Shown here in pieces: positions 35,426 to 47,272 of a stretch of 64,000 bases of DNA. Both the position numbers and the translations under genes were made by a program. This stretch comes from Epiperipatus broadwayi (taxonomy: Eukaryota; Onychophora; Udeonychophora; Euonychophora; Peripatidae), in NCBI GenBank assembly GCA_028023455.1, contig JAQFVV010000027.1:10351845-10415844 (forward strand). The letters are read 5' to 3'. Under the pieces are notes generated by a model. It worked only from the letters and a program-made list of their open reading frames with translations, ran no database searches and was not told the DNA's origin. How positions within the stretch are numbered: position 1 is the stretch's first letter; each line of letters starts with the position of its first letter.

Positions 35426-37499
35426 GTTAATATTTGCACATATAAATACTGCATATATTTTATTTTATTCTATTCATAATATTATAGATTTATTAAATAA
35501 ATAGCTTAGCATATATTATTATATAGTAAAAATGAGCTAAAATTACTCTTTTAATTCACAGTTAACTGCCTATGTGGTCACATATATATTTATATGTGCT
35601 ATTGATAGATTGATAAATTTGCAACATTGCTTGATATTTATTTGCAACATTGCTTGATATTTATTTCCAGTATGATAAATATTCCAATTTTTTATTAATT
35701 AAATAAAGTTTTGAATTACTGTGATATGTCTTTCCACTACAAATTATCTTTTTTGTTTTGCATCACAAACAGAAAGATGTAACAATTCATAACAAAATGT
35801 ACTACATAGTGACTTTCTTTGATTTTAAAAATCTTCATATTTATTTCAAAGTTCATGCCCAAAGTTAATATTTTTAATGCATGTCTGAAAGATGAGATCA
35901 ATAGAACATCACGAAAATGTAATATAGATTAAAATATCTTCTGATATTATTTTAAATAATATATAGTTCTTTTTTAAAGACATTCAATATTTAATTTTAG
36001 ATGATGAAAATAGTCAAATATATAAATACAACTAAAATACCATCATCACTTATAGTTATCTACAATGTAGCATATTCATTTTATTAGCCCTATTTTCTCA
36101 ATCCTTCCTGTCTTATTCTTTACTTTTCAATTTTATGATAATTCCCCTTTTTAAGAATTATTTAAAATTTTCTTTAACTTCTGTTTTTTTATTCCCTGCT
36201 AACTTTCCAATGAGCCTAATTCAATGTTCTATTTCATAATATATTCAATAGAAAATCACTTTTTTTTACTTATATTGTCCAATATTTCTAAGCAACTAAT
36301 CTTATTCTTCCAGATTAGTCGTGGGAGAAGTTATAATTGTTTAAATTTAAAAATATTAAAATGATCTACATGGAAAATCTTTTTTTTCTAAAAAAGAATT
36401 ATTAAACATTTAATATTAAACTTTTAAGGAACTTTGGCTTTTAGAATAAATCGATTAGTTACTTAGAAACCTCCACATCCCAGATTGTTAAATTGCTGTT
36501 AATATCTTTTTTCTTTTAGCTAGAATTAAGATAATCTTAAATGTTTTAAATAATAAAACATAGCTGCTATAAAAATATTATTTCACTTTGATCTGACACT
36601 TAACTGCTATCATTTTACAATTTTTTCCTTATTTACATCTTATTCTTAATCTTCTCCTAAGATAAAAGCAAAACCAAATTCTGCCTATAATTATTTCAGC
36701 AGTTATAATTTAGTTAAAAAAAATAGTTGGATAGCAGTCATGAAACAATGATTAACCACACCATGCAGAACTCATGGCTTTTAGATTGTATTAATAGTTT
36801 GTATGGAAGCAATTTCTCCAATAAATACACTTATTCAATTAGAACTTATAATGTAACTCTGAACATTGAGAACTTGATATAAATTATTTTTAAGGGAAGA
36901 GGCAAGCAAGGACACCTTTTCTCTGGCAGTCAACAAAGGTTTTTGTTTAATTGTCTTATCTATTACATTTAAACAGAGAACCTAATGTATGTATAGACAA
37001 GCTCACACACACACAAACACACATACACAGATTATTATTATCCTCTTTAAGCACTATTGATACAATGCATATGGAGATTTCTCCAGTTTTCATTCATCTT
37101 TTACTCATGTAGTTTCTTCTACTTCTTACATAATCTTCTGGAATCTATTTTAAGACTTCTGTCCACCTACATATCCATTCCAGCCTATTTCAGGCTTTTA
37201 ATTCTTCCAACAATGACAATATATGCATGTCCATGTTGAAAGGTTGTGTGCATTGGTTAAAAAAATTCAGAAACTAAATACTAAATTATTATGTTGGATT
37301 TGTAGAAGATAAATAAGGATATATATCATAAAAAATGATACAAGGCAATTTTTTTATATCTCATGAAGCTGGTAGATGGTGCAACTACACACATTAAAAA
37401 ACATCTATCTGCTATTTGAAAATGGGAAAAATATATTTTTTTGGCATCACATTGTGATGTGGAAGACCAGAAGTCTGCTGTATCTCTCTCATGAAAGAA
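35426..37499. other. AT-rich noncoding stretch
   Basis: Includes a perfect two-unit tandem repeat near 35619-35664 (ttgcaacattgcttgatattta twice) and a (CA)-rich patch at 37003-37028. No gene recognised; the open frame at 37057-37239 has no motif. Confidence 0.4.
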
Positions 37500-37514
37500 T
37501 TTGAAGATTTTGTG

Positions 37515-37955
37515 TTTAGATTTGTAGGGGTCTCTCTTGTAATAAATTAAGCACTCAAGGCATATGTACTAAGGTTATAGCCTTATTTAAGTATTATGTG
37601 CTGACATTGCACTTAATAAGAATTAATATTTACTTTAAATTGATTCAAAATATTTCTAAATTTAAGATCTGACTATTAACTCATTGTAAATCAAAAGATT
37701 TTGTGATTGTTAATGTTTAACAGAAATAGTGGACTTAATCAGTGAATAATTTATTAGCTTCACGCTCCCAAATCAAAATGCTTTAGATTTGCCTATATAT
37801 TTAGAAAAATAGGTTGAAGGTAAGAGTGGCTGCTCTTATCTTTATAAAGTCGAATCTTGAATTTATATTTGTAAAGGTCTCTCTTGTAATAAATTAAGCA
37901 TTCAAGGCTCATGTACTAAAGTTATAGCTTATTTAAGTATCAAAAAATATTGTAA
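37515..37955. repeat. two diverged direct copies of a family C half-arm
   Basis: 37525-37592 (gtaggggtctctcttgtaat + aaattaagcactcaaggcat + atgtactaaggttatagcctt) is repeated at 37871-37940 with only a few changes. Both resemble one arm of the hairpin at 40310-40498 (gcagaggtccctactgtc...gcatagtcttaaggttgtagcctt). About 350 bp of other sequence separates them. Confidence 0.55.
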
Positions 37956-39305
37956 AGTTGTTTTTGTATTATTCTCCTGTTACAGACTTTATACTATTAT
38001 CCACATCATTACATTATAATAATATGGTGACAATACACTTATTTTATAATCATTAATTTCCATTTGAGTTTCTAAAACTCATTCTGTTTTGATTCATTAT
38101 GATTATGTTGCAGCCACTGTAAATATATGAATGCTAGCACAAATACCTACAAAATATCATTGGCAAAGGATGGATACCTCTAGAGGGGGAAGTCTCAATA
38201 CATTCACTTATCATTCACTCCATAATTTCTCTCATCATTTTGATGATGCAGTGAATGTATATCATTGTTGATAATTAGTATCCACGAGCATTATACATAT
38301 ATTTATTTAATGTGTGTGCATTTACATTAAAATTGATATGCATTAGCTAATATTCTAAGACACTGCTAATATTATCTTTCTTCTTAACATGATGAAGAAA
38401 GATTTTCACCTTATTTTTTTTCTGATTTTAATGTTTTAACTCACTTTTTTATTAATGAAAAATAATATTTATTATGTAGCTATAAATGTTAAAACAATCA
38501 TCTAAATTGCATGTTAATGAGATGACAAGTTATGATAAACTACTATAGTGATGATTAGATGTCAATACTTGATTGTAGTACTCTTACTTAATTATTTCAT
38601 TTTTTAGGCAGAGAAATTAATTTCTATACGCTACATAACAAGTCATGTGAAACTATATTAATCTCTCTTTTTTATTACTTAAAAAATACACATCTTTCTA
38701 ACTACTTGAACTAAATTATGTATCCTATCTAGTGAAAAATTCTATATGAGATTGGCCATATTTTTTATTATTTATAATATTTTTCTAATCATTTTGATAT
38801 ATATATTTCTGCAGTCATGTATAAACATGTATTTCTGTTTAACCTGATAGATATATATCTGCTATTACTTAGTTGTTCAATTTTCCTTTAGGCAGAGAAC
38901 TTAATTTCTATCCTATATGTTATATGGAATTACACTGCTCATTTCTTTTGAGTAATTTTTAAAATACATGTTTTTCTAGCCATTATGATATATACTTCTT
39001 GTACAAGTTTTTCTAGATTTTTATGCTGCATAGTTGAACTAAAAAAAAATAAAGATTAGTAGTGACAATTTCTAGCACACTATAATTTCTACAGGCTAAA
39101 CTATATAAATTTCTGTAGTATATTATAGTCCATAATCTCAAACCTTTTTTCAGTTCAAGAACTTAAAATACATTTAATAACTTAAAACACATGATAGGCA
39201 AAGTATAAATTCAAGTCACATAAGATGGCTAGAATTAAAAATAAATGTTATTTAAATTAACGTATCCGTAATAGATTGTTTATAAGTAACAGTGATTTTT
39301 TTGTT
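37956..39305. other. AT-rich noncoding stretch
   Basis: No gene recognised. Two diverged copies of a phrase including aggcagagaattaatttcta (38608 and 38890) suggest a local duplication of about 280-bp spacing, with tacatctttctaac / tacatgtttttctag nearby. Confidence 0.4.
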
Positions 39306-39690
39306 ATTTTTATCATCATCATCATCAACCATTATTAATCCACTGCATGATTAAAGTGTTTTCAATTTATAATCCAATTTTTCTAAAGCCAGTCCTCTTT
39401 TTTCTATAACATACTATCAAATATCCTTATCTTATATATCTAACTCATGTCTAGTCTATTTCTAGATCTTTTACAATCTCTTGAGATCCAGTTTAAGATT
39501 TCAACTGTCCAACTATTACCATTTATTTAAAATTGTCCAGTTTATTTCAGTTTAACTTTTTCAATAATGTCAGCAATATGTTTCTTTCTCAGTATGTATT
39601 TCATTTTCCATCTTTTCTTCCTACTTCTAATACATATCTCTCCAAGTTTCATTGAGTGGTCAAAAGTTTCTGAATTGCTTTTCTAATAAG
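39306..39690 (-). pseudogene. diverged LINE 3' end (same family as 43490-46796)
   Basis: On the minus strand the terminal TGATGATGATGAT run (39313-39325) and ggattaataatggttgatga are preceded by fragments WTVEILNWISRDCKRSRNRL and HIADIIEKVK that match the C-terminus of the intact-looking LINE (RWTIEILNWIPRDCKRP, TDLIEKIKRL). Several stops and substitutions make it clearly older than the copies at 7827 and 46440. Confidence 0.75.
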
Positions 39691-39929
39691 TATATAAGAT
39701 ACATATTCATAAATAAGAACTGGAAAAACACAGCTAATAAAAATCTACATTTTAAAACATGTAATCATATTTTCTTTTATTATTAAATTATTTCTGCCAA
39801 AAGCATTTTTCCCAATTTAATTATATAATAAATTTCATTTATTATGCTATAATCTGCATTAATAATTTACAATAATTATATTTAATACATTGTACAGGCT
39901 TAAACCTGCATTTATATATGTAAAAATAT

Positions 39930-40285
39930 GTCAACATGGGTAGGATGACAACCTTGGCACTAACAAAAGCTTTGAATGTTCCATCATCAGATTTTCAATG
40001 AAATGGAAGGCTAAAGAGTTGTGAGTTGGAATAGTTTGAAGCCTGTCCATTAAAGTATAAAGATTGGCTATCTTAATATAAAGCTGAGTACTGATTATAT
40101 ATGTGTGTGAGGATAGTAATCTAAACCAACTGATGATTGCTGGTTTAGCGTGAAATATATATATTGGTGAATATTTATATTTTCAACATGTGTGTGATCA
40201 GGTGGGTCAGCAATATGAGATGGCACTGAGAGTGGTAGGTCATGTGAAAGTCTGAGTTTGAATCTGCATATATTAAATAATTATA
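39930..40285. mobile_element. family B foldback/SINE-like element
   Basis: Centre: gtcaacatgggtaggatgac, gttccatcatcagattttca, atgaaatggaaggctaaaga, cctgtccattaaagtataaa, gattggctatcttaatataa, agctgagtactgattatata. Right arm: aaccaactgatgattgctgg, tttagcgtgaaatatatata, ttggtgaatatttatatttt, gtgtgtgatcaggtgggtca, tatgagatggcactgagagt and tgaaagtctgagtttgaatctgc. The left arm is absent. This is the best copy for seeing the right half intact. Confidence 0.65.
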
Positions 40286-40309
40286 TTTATAAAGCACATA
40301 CTCGTTACT

Positions 40310-40498
40310 TAATGTAATATTTATTAAGGCTACAACCTTAAGACTATGCACCTGAAAAAACGACAGTAGGGACTTCTGCAAATCTTTAACAGACTTCTCT
40401 TTTAAATAAATCTTTTGTGTTAAAGATTTGCAGAGGTCCCTACTGTCATTTTTCAGTTGCATAGTCTTAAGGTTGTAGCCTTAATAAATATTACATTA
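40310..40498. mobile_element. near-perfect hairpin element, family C (~80-bp arms)
   Basis: 40310-40391 and 40419-40498 are inverted copies: taatgtaatatttattaagg + ctacaaccttaagactatgca ... gacagtagggacttctgcaa + atctttaac. There are a few mismatches (cacctg/caactg, acttct/acctct) and a loop of 27 bp (agacttctcttttaaataaa). No coding frame; minus-strand ORF calls across it are artefacts of the symmetry. Confidence 0.8.
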
Positions 40499-43074
40499 AT
40501 AATTTACCAAAGTGTTTGTAGTTGTTAACTTTTTTAAATTCATGATTATCAATCTTTATACCCTTTTGAGAAAATCCTTAGAATATTACTTTAAAAGATC
40601 ACAGTTTACATTGTCCTTAAGCAAATCATATAATCTTAAATTTCTTTATGTAAGACAGAAATAATTAAGATCCCATAATCCTGTACACTACTGACTTTAA
40701 CAGTTTGAAAATAAAAATATATTTCTAAATTATGTTAAAATTATCATTTGTTTACTGTTTTGTAGCTAATTTAAACACTTATATTTACTAATTTAAATGG
40801 ATTGAAAAACATTTATTAACAAAAGAAATGTGTTGTTTACTATCTTAAGTTTTGTGGCTGTTGATTTTACAATGCATCTGATGCAAGTATATTCTATCTA
40901 AAACACATATACAGAGTAAAAAAATTGTCTAATTTTAGAAATAGCATTTATTAGTATTTAAAAGTTTGTATTGCAAAACAATAATAAAAAAGTTTAATAT
41001 TGATTATTTCATGATTATGGATAGAAAATGGAAAGCTACAATTAGACAGAGAGTTGAAGTATCTTAAAAAGTAAACATCATTAGACGACTGCAAAAAAAA
41101 AAAAAAAAAAGATAAAGAAGCGTATTTTATCATCAACGACAATAGCGCAATTAATAGACGGGACACGTGCTTCGCTATCTCCAGAAAATGGACAAGCTGA
41201 TTAATTTACATATACATTTGCATATATTACCATTTAATAATATCACAACAACTATTACTATTTTGGCTATGATTATGAGGGATAACACTTCGAAAGCGCT
41301 TAGCCTGGATTAACTCATTTTAATTGTTTGCTATTAACAGCTTCTTCAATCAGCGTTAAATCACTTGTATATACTAAGACAGCATCATAAGATACCAAAT
41401 ATTTAGACTAAAGGACCAGGGCATGTTTTATTGTAAAAGTATTTGTGTTTTATGAATTGGTTTATGTAGTCATATAAAAAACTCATATTCATTGTGTTGT
41501 TATTATATATATATGTAACCCAAGCTTAACAACAAAGGAATCTTCAATCTGTTGTCAAGGCAACCTCTATGAAAAAAAGGTGGATTCCTTAATAGAAGTT
41601 GTTTTGATAAAATTGAAGATATGATCATTATGAAAAATCAGATGTATTATCTAAATAATAATGCATATATGTAAAACTGTGATCCAATAAGATTTAAAGA
41701 AAAGTAAAATAATCAGAGATAACTGAATATATATATATACCTGGACTAAAAACAGAATATAATTAATTTTATTAATTTGTCTTCTATGTTGATAATATTA
41801 CCCTGAAATATTATTAGCAGATGAGAATTCTTCAGAAAATAGTTACCATTTTTAAAAAGTTGTAATTATAAATTTATTAAACGCACATTGATTACGTAAG
41901 TAATATTTACTGATGCTATAACCTCGACAATATGCGTATAAAATGCGATAGCAGGGACCTCTACAGGTGTTTTAACCACAAGCAAGGCAAATAAAAGGAA
42001 AATGTGAATTTATTTAATAGGAAGCTATTATTGTTTGTTATTTTTACTGCTGTCGATTAATCACAAAATGTTTATAATTTAACAGAAATAAGCCATCAGT
42101 TAGATTATATTTTTAATTTGCAAAAAAATACCTCTGTTTGGCTGCAGAACTTAGTTGGTTTGAATGGGGATAGTTTTATAACTTCAGTAGCAAAAGCAGT
42201 CGTAAGACTTCTTTTTAAAGAAAACATGTTAAAAAACATATTTAAAATCTAAAATATTTAAAATCTAACTATAACAAAACTTATAAAAATAATTGGCTTA
42301 GGTTCATCATTTATTTCAAAAATTGCCTTAGTTACAAAATTATTTTATAAAAAGTAGTGATATAGGAATTTAAGAGACATTTTAAGCATTTGATAATAAA
42401 AAGAAAAGAAAAAGTAACCGACTTAAAAAAAAAAAAAGAAATACTGTAATATTTACAATTTTGTATCTTTATATAAGTATGAAATATAAGTATAGAAATA
42501 ATAATTTTAAAAATTGGTTATATGTCTGGGGATTAAGACAATTTTTGTTTACTCTTTGATTGTTATACGATTTGATAGACGTTTTCTAAATAAGAAAAAA
42601 AAAGCAGGTTTCGACAGAAATATAATAACTCTGAGAAATACAGCTGTATGTGGAAATTCAAAATTATCATGGTTAAAATTATCAAATCTCTAAAAGCAAC
42701 ATTAGTCAAGTCTAGTCTCTGCTGTGTAGGCTGAAACAAAAACTTTCCGATAAAGTGTATCAAATTTTAGGTATCAAATCAAGCATTGATAATTAAATTA
42801 AATAGTTTAATAAAAAATAAATTAATTGAAAAATAATTAACAGGAATATTTGCTGTTCCATAAAGGATAGCAAAAAGGAAAAGGCAAAATCTCTATTGAG
42901 AGCAATGTATTAAGAAGGTATTGGCAACAGTTTGCAAAGTAAAGACATACAAAATAGAGGAACATGCTAACTAATTTAAAATTTGTTCACTTAAATACCA
43001 TTTTATTTAGTCATTGCTAATTACTATACATATTTATACAAGCACACATACTCAACACAACATATATATAATAC
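40499..43074. other. AT-rich stretch with one family C half-copy
   Basis: 41893-41985 (acgtaagtaatatttactga + tgctataacctcgacaatat ... agcagggacctctacagg) matches one arm of 40310-40498. Elsewhere only AT-rich DNA, a poly-A run at 41093-41110 and short chance open frames. Confidence 0.4.
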
Positions 43075-43195
43075 AGAGGATCTGAACCCAGATTTTAAAA
43101 CTTTCTTCAGTTTACCAATCTATTTCATATAACCGATACACATGACCATACACATATGAAAAAGATAAATGATCTCCAATATATGTATTTGAAGT
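43075..43195. mobile_element. family B arm fragment
   Basis: cagaggatctgaacccagat + tttaaaactttcttcagttt ... ctatttcatataaccgatac, acatgaccatacacatatga, aaaagataaatgatctccaa, tatatgtattt is one arm of the family B inverted repeat. It lacks centre and partner. Confidence 0.55.
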
Positions 43196-43248
43196 ATTAA
43201 AATTTCCTTCCACTTCTCCTTCTTATTTGTATTGCTTAATTACATATA

Positions 43249-43479
43249 ATATACCATATACTCAACAATTTACACTTCGCAATGCACTTTTAACATATGA
43301 TTTATTTTATCTCCTCTTCCCTACAGTCATCATCAGAGCTTGATATGTAGGAGAGGGGAAGTTTATAAAAGCTCTGATGATGACTGCTGGACAATTAAAA
43401 CTGTAGGCAAGAGGAGATAAAATAAATTATATGTAAAAAGTGCATTGTGAAGTGTAAATTGTGGAGTATATAGTATATT
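43249..43479. mobile_element. palindromic MITE, family I (~78-bp arms)
   Basis: 43249-43326 (aatataccatatactcaaca ... tttattttatctcctcttccctacag) is inverted at 43401-43479 (ctgtaggcaagaggagataa ... gtggagtatatagtatatt). The loop itself contains the small inverted pair catcatcagagct / agctctgatgatg. It lies just upstream of the 5' region of the LINE. Confidence 0.75.
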
Positions 43480-43489
43480 ATATTATATT

Positions 43490-43785
43490 CAATGGCTGCA
43501 GAAAGGAGTTTGCTATTAACTGAAAGGAGACCCTTTGATTCCTCTTGGAGGCCTTAAAGGAACCGAGCAGGGCAAATTCCTAATGTCCACTCCATACGTT
43601 CTTGTCGTTGCAGCTGTTATTACTATATGTTTATTCATATAGTATACGAACATGGATGGGCTGCTCACCATCACGCATTAGCCAGCGTGGTGAGTTTATT
43701 GGCTTTTTACCTCTGAGTTTAAGATCAAGAAACACCATGGTCTTTCTTCTCAGTGCCTGATAAGGCAGAATGAATGTTTGTGTAA
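43490..43785 (+). promoter_or_regulatory. probable LINE 5' untranslated region
   Basis: The stretch between the family I palindrome and the first ATG of the LINE is GC-richer and unlike the flanking DNA (ggaggccttaaaggaaccga, cagccagcgtggtgag-like text, aagaaacaccatggtctttc). It is most simply the 5' UTR and internal promoter of the LINE. A 60-codon minus-strand frame here overlaps it without identifiable homology. The exact 5' boundary is not visible. Confidence 0.4.
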
Positions 43786-46774
43786 ATGATAAAGATTTTT
43801 CCCAATTATACAATTATGACAGACAAAAATAAAGCATGGCCCTTAATCCCAGGAGGGTGTAAAGTCACCAACCAAGGCAGCGGTTGGTGGCCGAAGGCGG
43901 AGGGTGCTAAGAATATCCTGGAGGCGGACCCAGGCTGCCATTTGATGACGACTTTTTATTTAGGTACTTACAACTGCAGATCACTTTCAAGTGAAGGAAG
44001 ATTGCAAGAATTAGAAGAAGAACTCTCTTATATTAAATGGGATATTATTGGACTTTGTGAAGTTAGAAGAAAAGGTGAAGAGACAATTGATTTAAAAAGT
44101 GGACATATGCTCTATTATAAAGGCACAAATATTGGAAATACAAGTGGAGTAGGATTCATTATAAATAAAAAGTGGAAGAACAATATTGTGGAAATTGATG
44201 GTGTATCAGACAGAGTGGCAAGATTAGTTATACAACTTAATAGCAGATATCAAATGCAGATAATTCAGGTTTATGCCCCAACAAGTTCTCACAGTGATGA
44301 AGTAGTAGAAGATTTTTATATGGATGTACAAAAGGCTTTTGATCAGAGTAAACAACATTTTAAAATTGTTATGGGAGATTTTAATGCTAGAATTGGTAAA
44401 CAAATGAAAGATGAAAGTGTTGTAGGTAATTTTGGTTATGGTAATAGAAATGAGAGAGGACATAGACTTGTGGAGTTTGCAGAGAAGGAAAAACTTTATA
44501 TTATGAATTCTTTTTTTGAGAAAAATGTTAGAAGGAAATGGACATGGAAGCATCCAAATGAAGGTACAGCAGAATTGGATTATATTTTGACTAACAGGAA
44601 ATACATATTTCAAGATTGTAATGTTCTTAATAAATTTAACACAGGAAGTGATCATCGATTAGTAAGGGGTAAGATACATGTTAATGTAAAACTAGAGAGA
44701 CAAAAATTATTAAGAAAAACAATATTTACAGTTGATATTCCTAATCTTCAGAAACATTCTAATGAATTTAAATTAGAACTTACAAATCGGTTTCAAGTAT
44801 TAGTAGATTTTGAACATGATTCAGATTTGAATGAAATTAATATGAAAATAACTGATACACTTTTAAAAACTGCAACAAAGATAGCTGGTAGAAAAAAGCA
44901 GCAATTGACTAATAAAATTTCTACTGAGACTAGAGAACTTATGATGAAAAGAAGGAATATGAAGATATGCAAGAATGATGCATTAAAAAGAATTGAATAT
45001 CTCGAATTTTGTAAAATGGTGTGGAAAAGAGTTGAAAATGATATAAGAAAATATAACTGTGAACTAGCAAGAAAAGCTGTAGAAGAAAATAAAAGTCTTA
45101 AGAATGTAAAACAACATTTTGGTATTGGTAGGAAATTTATATCTGCAATAAGGAAAAAAGATGGAATTATTACTAAAAAGAGGGATGACATTATGAAATT
45201 GGTAGAAGATTTTTATCAAGAATTATATAGTAATAAAGAACAAGTACCTCCTATATCTATTACATCTTCCGAATTGCCCAGAATTTTAAATGAAGAAGTG
45301 AGAAATGCAATTAAATGTATGAAAAAAGGAAAGGCTCCAGGTAATGATGGAATTATAATTGATATATTAAAAGAAGCAGGTGAAGAAACAGAAAAAATAT
45401 TAGCAAAGTTATATACCAAATGTCTAAATGATAAAGATGTACCGGATGATTGGAAGAATGCAGTAATAATATTAATATTTAAAAAAGGTGATAAAGAAGA
45501 TATTAGAGATTTCAGAGCTCTCAGCCTTTTATCAGTTTTATATAAAAATTTTACCAAGATAATTACAACTCGTCTACAGAGAACCTTGGATTTTCACCAA
45601 CCAAGAGAACAAGCTGGATTTAAAAGTGGTTTTAGTACAGTAGATCATATTCAAGTATTGAGAGAAGTTATAGAAAGGACAAATGAATATGAGTTGTCAT
45701 TATGTTTTGGATTTGTAGATTATGAAAAAGCATTTGATTCTATAAACATTTCTTCAGTGATTAAAGCATTGGATCATCAAGGTATAGATCCAGGATATTG
45801 TCATATTTTAAAGAATATTTATAAAAATGCAACAGCAACAATTAGATTACATAATGATACTGGGAAAGTCAACATTGAGAAAGGTGTAAGACAAGGTGAC
45901 TCCATATCTCCAAAACTTTTTACAGCAGTGCTCCCAAGAAGTATTTTGTGGATTAAAATGGGAAACTAAAGGAGTGAAAGTAAATGGAGATTATTTAAGT
46001 CATTTAGATTTCGCAGATGATGTAGTTGTTTTTGCAAATAATGCTTCCGAGCTGCAGGAAATGTTGCAGGAGTTATCAGATGAAAGTAGGAAAGTAGGAC
46101 TAAAGATAAATGTTAAAAAGACTAAAGTAATGTTTAATCGATTTGCTCAAAATATGAAAATAAAGATTGATTATGATGAATTAGAAGAAGTTAAGAGTTA
46201 CAAATATCTTGGTCAGATTATTAATACAGATGGAAACATAATAGAGGAAATTAATCATAGAATTAAACTTGGTTGGAGTGCTTTTGGTAGAAATAACTTG
46301 ATATTAAAAGGAAATATGCCTATGTGTTTGAAAAGAAAAGGTTTTTAACAAATGTGTTTTACCAGTTCTTACTATGGATCTGAGACTTGGACACTTAATA
46401 GAAGATCAATACAGAGACTTCAGACCACTCAAAGAAGTATGGAGAGATGTATGTTGGGAGTAACAAGAAGAGATCGAAAACGCAATGTATGGGTAAGAGA
46501 ACAAACAGGTGTTACTGACCTCATTGAAAAAATTAAAAGATTGAATTGGAGTTGGGCTGGACATATTGCTAGAAGAGATGATAATAGATGGACAATTGAA
46601 ATTTTAAACTGGATTCCAAGAGATTGTAAAAGACCCAGAAGGAGACCACATGTAAGATGGATGGATGAAATAAGAAAATGTGTAGGGGTGATGTGGAGAA
46701 GAGAAGCTAAAGATCGGAGAAGATGGATTAAACTTGGAGAGACCTTCATCCTGCAGTGGATTGATAATGGTTGA
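43786..46774 (+). pseudogene. LINE endonuclease/reverse transcriptase, near full length, three small indels
   Basis: Non-LTR retrotransposon polyprotein. An alternative ATG is at 43816. Residues from about 62 form an APE-type endonuclease: TYNCRSL, IGLCEVRRKGE, GVGFIINKKW, IQVYAPTS, VMGDFNARIG, AELDYIL and the catalytic SDHRLVRG. The RT follows: KGKAPGNDGI, VILIFKKGD, REQAGFKSGF, FGFVDYEKAFDSI, GVRQGDSISPKLF and FADDVVVFANN (both catalytic Asp intact). The C-terminal tail has YGSETWTL, RRDRKRNVWVREQTG and RWTIEILNWIPRD. Breaks: one extra base in the CCC at about 45932 shifts frame 1 to frame 2; an extra G near 46340 makes KRKG-F-stop, and a lost T near 46372 restores frame 2. The organisation (EN, RT, short tail, 3' TGA microsatellite) resembles RTE-type LINEs; the clade is inferred. 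The copy is recent but, as written, cannot make the full protein. Confidence 0.9.
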
Positions 46775-46796
46775 TAATGATGATGATGATGATTAT
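46775..46796 (+). repeat. LINE 3' terminal TGA microsatellite
   Basis: tgataatgatgatgatgatg follows the stop codon. The same (TGA)n terminus ends the two truncated copies at 8160-8176 and, inverted, 39313-39325, so it marks the family's 3' end, as in RTE-type elements that end in short tandem repeats rather than poly(A). Confidence 0.8.
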
Positions 46797-46804
46797 ATTC
46801 AATA

Positions 46805-46985
46805 TAAATATTTCATGCTCATCAGTTGGTCCAGGTCATCATCTTCCACACATATCTAATCAGTGCTCAGTTTATATTAAGATAGCAAATCTTCAAACTT
46901 TAATGGACAGGCTTCACTCTATTACATCCTCCAACTCTTCAGCTGTCCATACCATTAAAAATCTGATAATGTAACACCAAATTCC
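46805..46985. repeat. family B fragment joined to the LINE 3' end
   Basis: tttcatgctcatcagttggt + ccaggtcatcatcttccaca, aatcagtgctcagtttatat, taagatagcaaatcttcaaa, ctttaatggacaggcttcac, ctccaactcttcagctgtcc and ataccattaaaaatctgata match the family B left-arm end plus centre, in the orientation of 26355-26560. It begins about 10 bp after the LINE's TGA tail. Confidence 0.6.
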
Positions 46986-47204
46986 TTGTTGATGCCGGTG
47001 TATATATATATATATTTAAATTTTATATTTTAAATGGTTTAATATAGATGTAAATTAATTAGTAAATGGGATCTCCGTTATATAAATGAAGTTAAATTCA
47101 TTTATATAATGAATATCTGATTTATTAATTAATTTACATATATATATATATTATTTACTGTTTTTATAATTTAAAATTAACATATAGTATACCTTTAATA
47201 GTAA

Positions 47205-47272
47205 TATCATCTATGTTCTTTATTACTTTTTATATTGCTTTTTTACAGTTTCAATTGCCCCAGCAATCTTCT
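47205..47272. mobile_element. one terminus of a family E MITE
   Basis: atcatctatgttctttatta + ctttttatattgctttttta, cagtttcaattgccccagca and atcttcttcagaac match the inverted right end of the 18165-18365 element. The partner terminus is not found on the right side of the large inverted-repeat structure that starts here. Confidence 0.6.

Noticed and set aside
36980-37030. Possible regulatory CA repeat
   Set aside because: Short, imperfect and without any nearby gene.
40175-40462. 95-codon minus-strand open frame
   Set aside because: It spans one arm and the loop of a near-perfect hairpin, so its openness reflects repeat sequence.
43631-43813. Minus-strand frame containing FLDLKLRG, similar to the Penelope RT box
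   Set aside because: The neighbouring residues do not fit a reverse transcriptase and the stretch is the LINE's 5' region; the match is coincidence.
44224-45557. Three long minus-strand open frames (113-143 codons)
   Set aside because: They are antisense shadows of the LINE polyprotein on the plus strand.
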